Source of the DNA: Anodontia alba
Taxonomy: Eukaryota; Mollusca; Bivalvia; Lucinida; Lucinidae
Direction of reading: 5' to 3'
Assembly (NCBI GenBank): GCA_964016985.1
Contig: OZ024823.1
Location: 40,644,264 to 40,708,263, forward strand
DNA length: 64,000 nt
Below are positions 1 to 10,060 of this stretch, one piece after another (position 1 is the first letter of the stretch; every line of letters begins with the position of its first letter). The notes under the pieces were generated by a model. The model saw nothing but the letters and a program-made list of their open reading frames with translations, searched no databases and was not told where the DNA came from. The position numbers and the translations under genes were made by a program.

Positions 1-1790
1 AAATCTTATATGCCTACAGGTTATAGACACAACTGGTTATACATCAGCTAACTATGTGACATCGGTTTAAGTGTAAGAGAGTGAAGGTCATGGTGACCTA
101 CATTTTACGGTCAAGGTCACCTAGATTTCACGGTCCAGTGATTTTGCCTTATATCTTGAATACTATTTGTTGGATAAATGTCACACCTGGGATATTACTT
201 CCATGTGACCCAATGAATGACCACTTACTATATCTAGGTCATTGTGACCTATATTTCATGGTTCAGTGATTTTGCCTTATATCTTGAATACTATTTGTTG
301 GATAAATGTCACACCTGGGATATTAGTTCCTTGTGACCCGATTATTGACGTCAAAATTATCTCTGTTGGTGTGACCTATATTTCATGGTTCAGTGATTTT
401 GCCGTATATCTTGAATACTATTTGTTGGATAAATGACACACCCGGGATATTACTTCCATGTGACCCAATGAATGACCACTTACTATATCTAGGTCATTGT
501 GACCTATATTTCATGGTTCAGTGATTTTGCCTTATATCTTGAATACTATTTGTTGGATAAATGTCACACCTGGGACATTAGTTCCTTGTGACCCGATTAT
601 TGACGTCAAAATATATCTCTGTTGGTGTGACCTATATTTCATGGTTCAGTGATTTTGCCTTATATCTTGAATACTATTTGTTGGATAAATGTCACACCTG
701 GGATATAAGTTCCTTGTGACCCGATTATTGACGTCAAAATATATCTCTTTTGGTGTGACCTATATTTCATGGTTCAGTGATTTTGCCTTATATCTTGAAT
801 ACTATTTGTTGGATAAATGTCACACCTGGGATATTACTTCCATGTGACCCAATGAATGACCACTTACTATATCTAGGTCATTGTGACCTATATTTCATGG
901 TTCAGTGATTTTGCCTTATATCTTGAATACTATTTGTTGGATAAATGTCACACCTGGGATATTAGTTCCTTGTGACCCGATTATTGACGTCAAAATATAT
1001 CTCTGTTGGTGTGACCTATATTTCATGGTTTAGTGATTTTGCCTTATATCTTGAATACTATTTGTTGGATAAATGTCACACCTGGGATATTAGTTCCATG
1101 TGACCCAATGAATGACCACTTACTATATCTAGGTCATTGTGACCTATATTTCATGGTTCAGTGATTTTGCCTTATATCTTGAATACTTTGTTGGATAAAT
1201 GTCACACCTGGGATATTAGTTCCTTGTGACCTAATTATTGACGTCAAAATATATCTCTGTTGGTGTGACCTATATTTCAGGGTTCAGTGATTTTGCCTTA
1301 TATCTTGAATACTATTTGTTGGATAAATGGCACACCTGGGATATTAGTTCCATGTGACCCAATGAATGACCACTTACTATATCTAGGTCATTGTGACCTA
1401 TATTTCATGGTTCAGTGATTTTGCCTTATATCTTGAATACTATTTGTTGGATAAATGTCACACCTGGGATATTAGTTCCTTGTGACCCGATTATTGACAT
1501 CAAAATATATCTCTGTTGGTGTGACCTATATTTCATGGTTCAGTGATTTTGCCTTATATCTTAAATACTATTTGTTGGATAAATGTCACACCTGGGATAT
1601 TAGTTCCATGTGACCCAGTGAATGACCACTTACTATATCTAGGTCATTGTGACCTATATTTCATGCTTCAGTGATTTTGCCTTTTATTTTTATTACTATT
1701 TTATGGAGAATTGTCATACCTGGATTATTATATCTATGTGACAAAATGATTTACATACAAATACATCTAGGTCAGTGTGACCTATATTAT
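1..1790. repeat. Tandem satellite array, ~128-bp unit in ~255-bp dimers
   Basis: About 13 copies of a ~128-bp unit with the shared core TTTTGCCTTATATCTTGAA. Two variants mostly alternate, giving a higher-order period of about 255 bp. One variant carries AGGTCATTGTGACCT (starts at 236, 491, 875, 1131, 1385, 1641); the other carries TTGACGTCAAAATATATC. Copies are nearly identical in the middle and decay after about 1680. The array runs off the left edge. A related core occurs at 18180-19000 and 45640-46690. Confidence 0.95.
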
Positions 1791-1827
1791 ATGGCTTAAC
1801 GATAAAAATGTTACAATATAAAATGTA

Positions 1828-1870
1828 CCTAGCAGGAGAGCTCGCTGTCCTACGACAGCTCTTGTTAACT
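1828..1870. repeat. Hairpin tail closing the satellite array
   Basis: GAGAGCTCGCTGTCC...GACAGCTCTTGTT forms a short hairpin (AGAGCT/AGCTCT and CTGTC/GACAG) and ends in CTTGTT. An almost identical tail stands at 17278-17311. It probably marks the right terminus of the element that carries the satellite. Confidence 0.6.
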
Positions 1871-2309
1871 TTTCACTTCACTTCTCTTCATTTCAATGAG
1901 CTGAGACGTCTTGTTGGATCAGCTGGCTGGCAGATCACATGCAGCACAAGAAGTGATGCCACTGGTATGGATCTGTACTGGTAGAATTTATGTCTGACCG
2001 ATCCCTACATGTATATGCAAAAGCTATAGAGCTGTAGGGTGAGAGAATGAATCTAGTTAGTTTTGTGTCTGCAAACCGAGTGAACCAGTCTAATTTGTTT
2101 GGCCGAAATGTAGATAAGGCAAATGTAGATAAAGCTTATAGACCATCAGATGTTGGCATATCAACCAAATGGCCACTACTGCTGGCAATTTCTCAATGAC
2201 CTCTGCAAAATTTAATACTGTTGCTGTATACCGTGGTACGTATAGGTACTCTGCTAAATACCGCGGTAATACCGTGGTACTTTATTTTTCGCAGTACCCA
2301 GCCTTAGTC
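1871..2309. other. No gene recognised
   Basis: Unique-looking sequence. An ATG at 2169 opens a short frame starting MATTAG, reminiscent of vertebrate EXOC5 amino termini, but no good splice donor or further similarity follows. The stretch 2225-2300 has repeated CCGTGGTA/CCGCGGTA words. Confidence 0.4.
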
Positions 2310-2411
2310 CTCCATGAAAACATATTTTGTGGGTACTCATTAGAAGTACCTCACTGTGACACTTAAATGAGTATGCACAATATATGTTTTAATGGAGAAA
2401 TAGGAAAAATG
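2310..2411. mobile_element. Palindromic MITE, family A (GTACTCATTAGAAG)
   Basis: An imperfect inverted repeat. The left arm has GGGTACTCATTAGAAG, the right arm has ACACTTAAATGAGTATGC, and CATGGAGAAATA-type outer arms flank them. At least fourteen copies of this family occur in the window. Confidence 0.7.
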
Positions 2412-2652
2412 TAACTGGATTAGACAAAAACTTAACTAAAATTTAGTATTTTGACAATTTGAATTTATATGGTAACTTTAACCATAAAATTTTCCATCAG
2501 CATACTTATAAATAGATGCAATAAAGTGTAAAACAAATGAAGAAAGAAAAAAGGAAATGAAGACTATCATAGTAATTTGTGATTACTTTCCTTTTCTGGG
2601 ATTCAATGTAAAATATATATACTGAGAGGCAAAAATAAGTATACAGGTAAAT

Positions 2653-3512
2653 ATTTTTATACCCCGCCACACAGTAGTGGCAGGGTATTATGGTTTCACA
2701 TTGGACGTCCATGTGTCTGTCCATGCTTACGAACCGACATTTAGGGGGCCAAAAATTTGGGCATTTTGCCTCTTAAGTAGTCATTCATAAATGCATATGG
2801 GATTTATTCCATAGATTTGACATTTAAGTGGTAAAACTTTGCTCTTACATGGCTTGCCGCTTATGAGATTTTGCCACTTATGAAGTCATTATGCAAACGC
2901 CTATTCACCTAAATGTCCGTTCTTGAGAACGTCCATCCATTCATCCGTCCGTCAGTCTGTCCATCCGTTTTTCCTTTCCGGATGATAACTTGAGTACACA
3001 TCAATGGATTTTCACCAAATTTGCTATATGCATTGACATTAAGATCTGGTTTGGAATTGCTAATGGGCAAATTTCGTCAAATTTTTACGGAGTTATCTGC
3101 CCGAGAATGCCCATATTTTTGTTTCCAGATGATAACTTGCGTAAAGAACAAGGGATTTTAGCCAAACTTGCTTTATGCATTGACATTAAGGAGATCTGGT
3201 TTGGAATTGCTAATGGGCAAATTTCGTCAAATTTTTACGGAGTTATCTGCCCAAGACACACCCATATTTTCGTTTCAGGACGATAACTTCAGTAAATAAC
3301 AAGGCCTTTTAACCAAACTTGCTATATGCATTGATATTATCAAGATCTGGTATAGGATTGTTATCTGTCCATTGATATTATCAAGATCTGGTTTAGGATT
3401 GTTATCTGTCCCTTCGTCATTTTCTTTCCAGACATTTTTGCAATGATAACTTTAATACATATCGATGGCCTAAACAGCAAACAAATAATGGCTGTGGTGG
3501 GGTACATGTATT
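2653..3512. mobile_element. Hairpin-headed satellite cassette a
   Basis: The head hairpin CCCGCCACACAGTAGTGGC...GGG (from about 2660) is followed by GTCCGTCAGTCTGTCC text. Then come about three copies of a unit containing GGTTTGGAATTGCTAATGGG and GAGTTATCTGCCC. The right end, GGCTGTGGTGGGGTA (to about 3510), is an inverted copy of the head. Head and core match cassette d at 36511-38595. No protein is encoded. Confidence 0.65.
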
Positions 3513-4466
3513 ATGCTTGCAGTGCTTTTATTTTATTTGTCACCAGATTTTCACATATGTACATAAATTGTTACTATCATAGTTAGGAACAATCATTTAT
3601 GCATAATTTGCAACAATTTCCAGGTAATTCTATATCAAAAAGCAAGGAAATAACATTTATGGCAAACAAATAAGGGGTCTAAATCAATATTTGCGTATGA
3701 GTAGCTTCCCTTTAAAAGTGCATTTTGGACAAAGAAACTTACTTTTATGCGTTTGTATTGCATCCAGTAGGTAGAAGGACAAAAATGCTGTAAGGACATG
3801 TTTCAGCTTCAAATACATAACACTGTCAAATTTCTATACCAAGGACTTGACGTTTTTGACGTTTTCGTTCCTCTTCTGACGGAATGCACTGAATTTCTAC
3901 GGGACATTAATTGACATTGTTCTGTAAAATAAACAGTTTTAGGAGATTTCATCTGTATGTGGTACAAGGAGGCTAAGCCAAGCAACACTTTTTTGAAAAA
4001 TTGAAGTTAAAACATTTAGGAAAAGTAAAATGACATTTGTTTTATACAAAGCGAGTTATGACTGGAAATGCTGTTTTTAATTAAGGCCCCATAACTCCAT
4101 AATCTATGACTGCGAAAGAATTACCGTTGTGATTTTTAAAGACAGACTTTTGACAAAAATGACAATGAAAACATTTTAACGAAAAATGTACAACTCGAGC
4201 CGGTACTCAAAACTCGAAACTGTATACTTTTTATTGCCTTTGAGTATATTAGTAGATAATACATGTATTCAGAAAAAAATATCTTGTTTTTGCCTGAAAA
4301 TAGGTCTTTAAATTTAATGCAGGTTATCTTCTTGTGGGAAGAGTCACAAAATACATGTACATAGCTTTAGCAGGGTTTCCCTGACTGGCATATTGGCAGT
4401 TTTTACCCCCAAAACCTTGTTCTGGACTCTCAAAAGTAGAGGCAAGAGTCCTTAGTGATGCATATA
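3513..4466. other. No gene recognised
   Basis: AT-rich sequence with no long open frame and no repeat recognised from elsewhere in the window. Confidence 0.5.
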
Positions 4467-5763
4467 CGAGGATAGTTCAATAAGTTCGTAGAACTCGGGG
4501 GTTTAGCTCACAGATTGGAAGATGATTTCAACATTATTTTTCAATATAACCCCGCTTTACTTCAGTGCATTTGGCCCACTTTTCTTTTAAGCAGTCTATG
4601 CCTTTGAAATAAAAGTCGTCATTTTGGTCCTGAAACCAAGCCTCTATAGCAGCCTTGAGCTTATCATCGTCCCGAAATCTCATTCCACGCAAGTGGGACT
4701 TCAAATTTTGAAACAGATAATAATCGGTTGGGGTCAGGTCTGGACTGTATGGCGGGGGATTTAACTGCTCAAACTTGCACTCACGAATAGCCACTTGTGC
4801 AACTCTGGACTTGTGCACAGGGGCATTATCATGCAAAAGAAGGACACCAACAGCTAGCTTTCCCCTTAGTTTTTCTTTAATAGCAACCCTTAATTGTTTA
4901 ATGACATTGGCATAGTATTCTCCTGTAATTGAAGTACCAGCAGGCTTGTAATCTATCAATATAATCCCTATGGAGTCCCAAAACACCGTGGCCATTACCT
5001 TGCTGGCTGATGGTTGGGTACGAAATTTCATAGGTAGGGGTAAGCCAGGGTACTTCCATTGCATGGACTCTTTTTTAGTATCTAGGTCCCAGTGGTGAAG
5101 CCAAGTTTCATCTCCTGTTACAAGACGAGTGTGAAAGTCTTCTGGATTGGCATTGTACACTTCCAGAAGTTCTTGACTTGACTCCACCCTTTGCTGACGA
5201 TCTTGCATGTTCAGGTTTCTGGGTACCCACCTGGCAGATACTTTTGACATGCCTAAATGTTCATGGATTATAGTGTAAACACTTCCATTAGAAATACCAC
5301 ATTCAGAAGCAGTTTCGGCAACTTTGATTTGGCGATTGTTTAGCACAAGTCTCTCAACATGGTCGATCATCTCCTGGCTGATGACATCAGCAGGGCGATC
5401 TGGCCTTGGGTCATCTTCTAAGGAGTCTCGCCCACGTTTAAATTCTGCTGACCACTTTGCCACTGTGGAATACTTTGGGCTACTATCACCATACACATCA
5501 GCCATGCGCCAATGGATTTCTTTGGCCTTTGCACCCTCCTTAGTGAGGAACTTTATGACTGCTCTGAACTCAATATTCTGACTTTCCATTTTTGCCTATG
5601 GGTTTAGGTTTTCAAACAAAAAGTAAGAGCAAAAAATGTATGTGTTGACTGAACGGCTGTTATCATTTAACTGACAAAGGTTTACACTGCACAAAAATGA
5701 AAAAAGAAATCTTGAATTGTATAGAAAAATACCGAGTTCTATGAATTTATTGAACTACCCTCG
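4467..5763 (-). mobile_element. Full-length mariner (Tc1/mariner) transposon
   Basis: A 1297-bp element flanked by TA on both sides (4465-4466, 5764-5765). The terminal inverted repeats of about 32 bp begin CGAGGATAGTTCAATAAGTT on the left and CGAGGGTAGTTCAATAAATT on the right, read inward. They differ at about three positions. The single open frame between them is unbroken, so by sequence this copy could be active. Confidence 0.95.
4534..5589 (-). CDS. Mariner transposase, intact (DD34D)
   Basis: A 351-residue transposase, the usual mariner length. The N-terminal third is the helix-turn-helix DNA-binding region (RDSLEDDPRPDRP linker; ISNGSVYTIIHEHLGMSK). The catalytic core shows VTGDETW (first Asp), LLHDNAPVHKS (second Asp) and YSPDLTPTDYYLF (third Asp). 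There are 34 residues between the second and third Asp, the classical mariner DD34D. The WVPRNL linker before the catalytic domain is present. The enzyme cuts and pastes the element at TA sites. No stop or frameshift is seen. The start is the ATG just inside the right terminal repeat (read on the minus strand). It lies outside the EXOC5 exons found here. Confidence 0.95.
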   Translation of the reverse strand: MESQNIEFRAVIKFLTKEGAKAKEIHWRMADVYGDSSPKYSTVAKWSAEFKRGRDSLEDDPRPDRPADVISQEMIDHVERLVLNNRQIKVAETASECGISNGSVYTIIHEHLGMSKVSARWVPRNLNMQDRQQRVESSQELLEVYNANPEDFHTRLVTGDETWLHHWDLDTKKESMQWKYPGLPLPMKFRTQPSASKVMATVFWDSIGIILIDYKPAGTSITGEYYANVIKQLRVAIKEKLRGKLAVGVLLLHDNAPVHKSRVAQVAIRECKFEQLNPPPYSPDLTPTDYYLFQNLKSHLRGMRFRDDDKLKAAIEAWFQDQNDDFYFKGIDCLKEKWAKCTEVKRGYIEK

Positions 5764-5765
5764 TA

Positions 5766-5948
5766 TGATCGATCCAAAATTAATTTTATTTAGCTATGGC
5801 TTCGTATTTTATCTGTTTGTGATCTAGAGGGCAAGAATTATCAGTATTTGGGCAATAGTGAACCCTTAAAGCACTATGTTATATATAGGGTGTTCATTTA
5901 TCTTAAGCATCATGTTTACTATGTTTCCATAAATAGCTCTATTTACTA
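5766..5948. other. Spacer between mariner and gypsy, with a short duplication
   Basis: No gene. TTTACTATGTTTCCA occurs at 5915-5929 and again at 5942-5956, where its second half is the start of the gypsy LTR. Confidence 0.6.
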
Positions 5949-6471
5949 TGTTTCCAAAAATAACTTTCTAGAACAACATGTTTACAATGACATGATGTTT
6001 ACGTCCTTGTTTCTGGACTGGGTTGTTTTTGGAATGTCATGGAAGATTTAGAAGTTTCTTGACTGGAACTGGAAAATAAGAGATGCTTGTAGTAAATTCT
6101 TTTTCTAGAACCTTCTTTGATATTATATAAGGAGAGAAGAATTTCATCTGGGCATCTTTGTATACTTTCACTGGAAATTATTCTATACTGGATTACTTTA
6201 ATATTTTATTCATTCTGGACTTAAATTCTGAATTCAGGAACTTTAAATTGTGGGATCAGAAACTGATATTCAAAGGATTTGTTTTATAAATTCTTGCGGA
6301 TTATTTTTGAGGGACTTTGTGACATAAACTTGAAAGGTAGTTTACTTACATTACTTTGTTTTGAATCTTGTCTCATTTTTTTTTTTTTTTTGTGAATAAA
6401 TATTGTTAATAATTTAAAGCTTGTTGTTGGTTTCTCTTTCATTTCTTTCTCGTTACGCCTGGCTCGTAACA
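5949..6471 (+). repeat. 5' LTR
   Basis: Starts TGTTTCC and ends GTAACA. A TATA-like TATATAA lies at 6124-6130 and an AATAAA polyadenylation signal at 6395-6400. It matches the 3' LTR apart from about ten substitutions and small indels. Confidence 0.95.
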
Positions 6472-6476
6472 GAAAT

Positions 6477-6494
6477 TGGGGGCTCGTCCGGGAT
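6477..6494 (+). other. Primer binding site, tRNA-Pro type
   Basis: TGGGGGCTCGTCCGGGAT starts five bases after the LTR. It is complementary to the 3' end of tRNA-Pro, the same primer site used by murine leukaemia-type gammaretroviruses. Confidence 0.85.
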
Positions 6495-6802
6495 TGAACA
6501 TTTTCTTGAGCTAAAACAAGTTTGAGCTTTTTAAAGAAAACAAATATTGATTTTTTAAAGAAAAAAAAAAAAAAAAAAAAAAGAAATATTTGTTTGCTAT
6601 AAAACAAGTACTGACTTTAAAAAAAAAAAAAAAAAAAAAAAATCAGTAATTATAAAAATCTTTATTTGATAAAAAACAAGTATTGACTTTCAAAAAAATA
6701 TAATAATAATAATAAAAAAAAAGCAAGTATTGACTTTTGAAAACTATCAATAAATAAACTCTGATTGATAAATCTACTTGATAAAACCAGCAAAAAGCAA
6801 TC
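6495..6802 (+). other. Gypsy 5' leader with poly-A tracts
   Basis: Non-coding leader between the primer site and gag. It has A-runs at about 6557-6582 and 6618-6642, each near a copy of AAGTATTGACTTT or a close variant. No structure beyond this local repetition is evident. Confidence 0.6.
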
Positions 6803-8200
6803 ATGTTATTTGACCTTCAAGCTTTCATAGCTGCGCCTTCGCAGGAGCTGTTAAATTTGGCCAAAAAGTCAGATTTGTTGGACATTGCTGCTCACTATGA
6901 AGTGCCTTCTGTAAATAAGTCTATGTTAAAACAGGAAATAAAAAATATTTTGGTTCAGTTTTTGGTTGATAAGGAAATTCTTAATTCTTCTGCTTTGTCT
7001 CTTGTTCTCGTAACTCAGACAGGTTTGCAAATGCAAGAGCTTGAAATTCAGAAGCAAATTGAGTTAGAAAAATTAAGATTAGAACAAGAAAGACAAATGC
7101 AGAAGGAAAGAATGGAAATGGAAGAAAGAGTTCAGAAAGAAAGAATGGAAATGGAAGAAAGAGTGCAGAAAGAAAGAATGGAAATGGAAGAGAGAGAGAA
7201 AGAAACAAAAAGACAAATTCAGATAGAAAGGGAAAAAATAAAATTTGATACAGAATTAAGAATGAAAGAATTAGAAATGCAAAACATGTCGGTAAAACGG
7301 CAACCTTTAGACTCTGGCACTCATTTTGATGTTACCAAACACATCAGATTAGTTCCTCCATTTCAGGAAAAAGAGGTTGACAAATATTTTCTTCATTTTG
7401 AAAAAGTAACAGAAAATTTAAAATGGCCAAAAGAGCATTGGACCTTGCTTTTGTAAAGTGTTATAATTGGGAAGGCTCGAGAAATTTATACTCAGCTGAC
7501 TGTCGAGCAGAGCTCCAGTTATGATACTGTAAAGGAATTAATTCTTAAGGCGTATGAGTTGGTCCCTGAGGCTTACAGGCAAAAATTTAGGAACTGTAAG
7601 AAAGAAAATGAGCAGACCTATGTAGAATTTGCTAGAACTAAAGAACAGTTATTTGATAGATGGTGCTCTTCAAAGAAAATTGGCTCTAATCATGAAAAAC
7701 TTAGGCAGCTATTGCTTGTAGAGGAGTTCAAAAGGTGCATAAATTCAGACATTAAGTCCTTTTTAGATGAGAAACAGGTTGAAACTTTGGAAGCTGCAGC
7801 TCGACTTGCAGACAATTATGCTTTAACACATAAGGTTTCATTTATTAATAAGTCAAATCCCTCTAGAAGACCATTTTTCCAACAATCAGGATCCAAACAT
7901 AGTCCTAGTAATCCATCTGGCAGTTATAGCCAAACAGTTACTCCCAAACCCAAATCTTCTGGTGAAAACAAGGATCAAAATTCCTTATCTCAACCAATTT
8001 GCAATTTTTGCAAAAAGACAGGTCATATTATTTCTGAATGTTTACATTTGAAAAAAAAGAAAGAAAAACAAGAGGGGCTTAAACCTACTGGCCTTACATC
8101 TTTACGGTCAAAACCACAGTCTTGTGTTAAGGAGGAAGATCCTATCCAGACCGAAAGGCCTGAGACTGATTCTGTTATGGAGATTTATGAACCATTCTTA
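6803..8200 (+). pseudogene. gag: Gypsy gag, broken by one in-frame stop
   Basis: The frame starts at ATG 6803. Residues ~1-60 form a leucine-rich head. Residues ~75-160 are a charged coiled coil with three copies of an 11-residue KERMEMEERVQ repeat (33-bp DNA repeats near 7100-7200). Next comes a capsid-like region, interrupted by TAA at 7454-7456 but continuing in the same frame. Its C-terminal part (LLVEEFKRCINSDIKSFL, then EAAARLADNY) resembles the SCAN fold, which is thought to derive from Gmr1-like gag. A CCHC zinc knuckle, CNFCKKTGHIISEC, lies near 8010-8045. Gag would package the element's RNA. The single stop looks like a recent point mutation. Confidence 0.88.
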
Positions 8201-8830
8201 TCAGATGGTTTTGTGTCACTAAATAGTGACTATGCCCAGTCTACCCCAATTAAAATCTTACAAGATACTGGAGCTTCTCAATCCCTTATTTTAGCAGATA
8301 CTCTGCCTTTTTCTGAGAAGACTTCTTCTGGGACAAGTGTCCTTATTCAGGGTGTAGAGTGTGGATTTGTTAATGTTCCTCTTCATAACATTTATTTATC
8401 CTCAGATTTGGTAACTGGTTTAGTGGCTGTTGGTGTTCGACCTTCTTTACCTTTTAAAGGTGTTCACTTACTGTTAGGCAATGACTTAGCAGGAGATAAG
8501 GTTGTGGTAAACCCACTTTTGACTAACATACCTTGAATTGATCAGCCACCTGATCCTATTGAACAGGAAATCCCTGATCTTTATCCATCATGTGCCGTTA
8601 CAAGGGCCATGGCTAAGAAAGCAAAACAGAATGATGGGGACATTGATTTAACTGATACCTTTTTGGGTCAGTCTTTTAAACATGAGATTACAAATTCTCT
8701 TTCATCCAGCCTGTCTGACAAGCAGACAGACTTAAGTGACAAGTCAGAGTCCAGTCATTACTCTTCAATATTAAATGACCAAGGTCAAGGTCATGACTTG
8801 GTGTCAAAGTCACAACTTTGTAAGGATTAG
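8201..8830 (+). pseudogene. Gypsy aspartic protease region and linker, two in-frame stops
   Basis: Continues in the gag frame. The active-site motif ILQDTGASQSLI is at about 8250-8290, with the second protease strand LLLGNDLAGDKVV near 8470-8505. TGA at 8534-8536 and TAG at 8828-8830 interrupt the frame, yet the same frame remains coding-like between and after them. The enzyme would process the Gag-Pol polyprotein. The linker 8537-8830 is acidic and serine-rich with no recognised domain. Confidence 0.85.
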
Positions 8831-10060
8831 CATAATGATCCTGAAATTTTGCCTTTGCTTGAAAGGGCTTTAGATGAGAAAGAAATAGATCAAGTCCCAG
8901 TCTGTTTTTATGTCAAAAATGGCATTTTAATGAGAAAATGGCGTCCTCCTGATGTCTCAGCAGAAGACGAGTGGACTGTTAACCACCAAATAGTGGTTCC
9001 AAGGATTTATCGCCCTGAAATTTTGAACTTGGCCCATGACACTCCCATGTCAGGTCATTTAGGTATAAATAAGACCTATCACAAAATTCTTAACCATTTT
9101 TACTGGCCAGGGTTAAAATACGTTTCTCAATTTTGTAAATCTTGCCATACTTGTCAGATGGTAGGAAAACCCAACCAGACAATACCAAAAACTCATTTAC
9201 AGCCCATTCCTGCTTTTGATGAACCTTTTAGCAGAATAATTATTGACTGTGTTGGTCCCTTGCCCAAAACTAAGTCAGGTAATGAATATCTTCTCACTAT
9301 AATGTGTGCTTCTACACGTTTCTCAGAAGCCATTCCACTTAGGAATATTAAAACTAAGAACATTGTTAAGGCTTTGGTAAAGTTTTTTACATTTGTAGGT
9401 CTCCCAAAGTCTGTTCAGTCGGATCAGGGCTCTAATTTTATGTCTGGAATTTTTCAACAGGTCATGCACGAGTTGGGCATTACTCAGTATAAATCGTCAC
9501 CTTATCATCCTGAAAGTCAAGGTGCCCTTGAAAGATTTCATCAGACACTGAAAAATATGATCAGATCATACTGCTTTGACACTGAAAGAGATTGGGATGA
9601 AGGCATTCATTTGTTGTTATTTGCTGTTAGAGAATCTGTTCAGGAATCTCTTGGTTTCAGCCCATTTGAGCTGGTATTTGGCCACACTGCGTGGACCTTT
9701 GAAACTTTTGAAAGAGAAATTTCTCTGAAATGATGACAGTTCTCTGAACTTACTTCAGTATGTATCAGATTTTAAAGACAGACTGTCTAGAGCTTGTGAG
9801 GCTGCTCGGACCAATATTAAGTCAGCACAAAGGAAAATGAAAAGTTGGTATGATGAAAATGCAAAAGAAAGAAAATTCATGCCTGGAGACAGGGTACTTG
9901 CTCTTTTGCCTATTCCTGGCAAACCATTGCAAGCCAGGTATTACGGCCCTTACACTGTAGATAAACAAATTAGTGATGTAAATTACATTGTTAACACTCC
10001 TGGGAGACGCAAACAAAAACAGTTATGTCATGTTAACATGCTTAAACAATACATAGATAG
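8831..10060 (+). pseudogene. Gypsy integrase, upstream of reverse transcriptase
   Basis: The N-terminal HHCC zinc-binding region is visible (HDTPMSGHLG, then CKSCHTCQ). The catalytic core has IIIDCVGPLP (Asp), SDQGSNF (Asp) and ESQGALERFHQ (Glu), the DDE triad. The C-terminal GPY/F-type module ARYYGPYTVDKQ is at about 9935-9970. One extra base near 9729-9733 shifts the frame, and reading continues in the next frame from there. Integrase would join the cDNA to the host chromosome. Its place before reverse transcriptase is the defining oddity of this element. Confidence 0.93.

Noticed and set aside
1..1790. CRISPR-like array
   Set aside because: Units are contiguous tandem copies with no unique spacers, in an intron-bearing animal genome.
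6284..6607. Reverse-strand 107-residue frame
   Set aside because: Antisense to the gypsy LTR and leader; poly-F and poly-K come from A/T runs.
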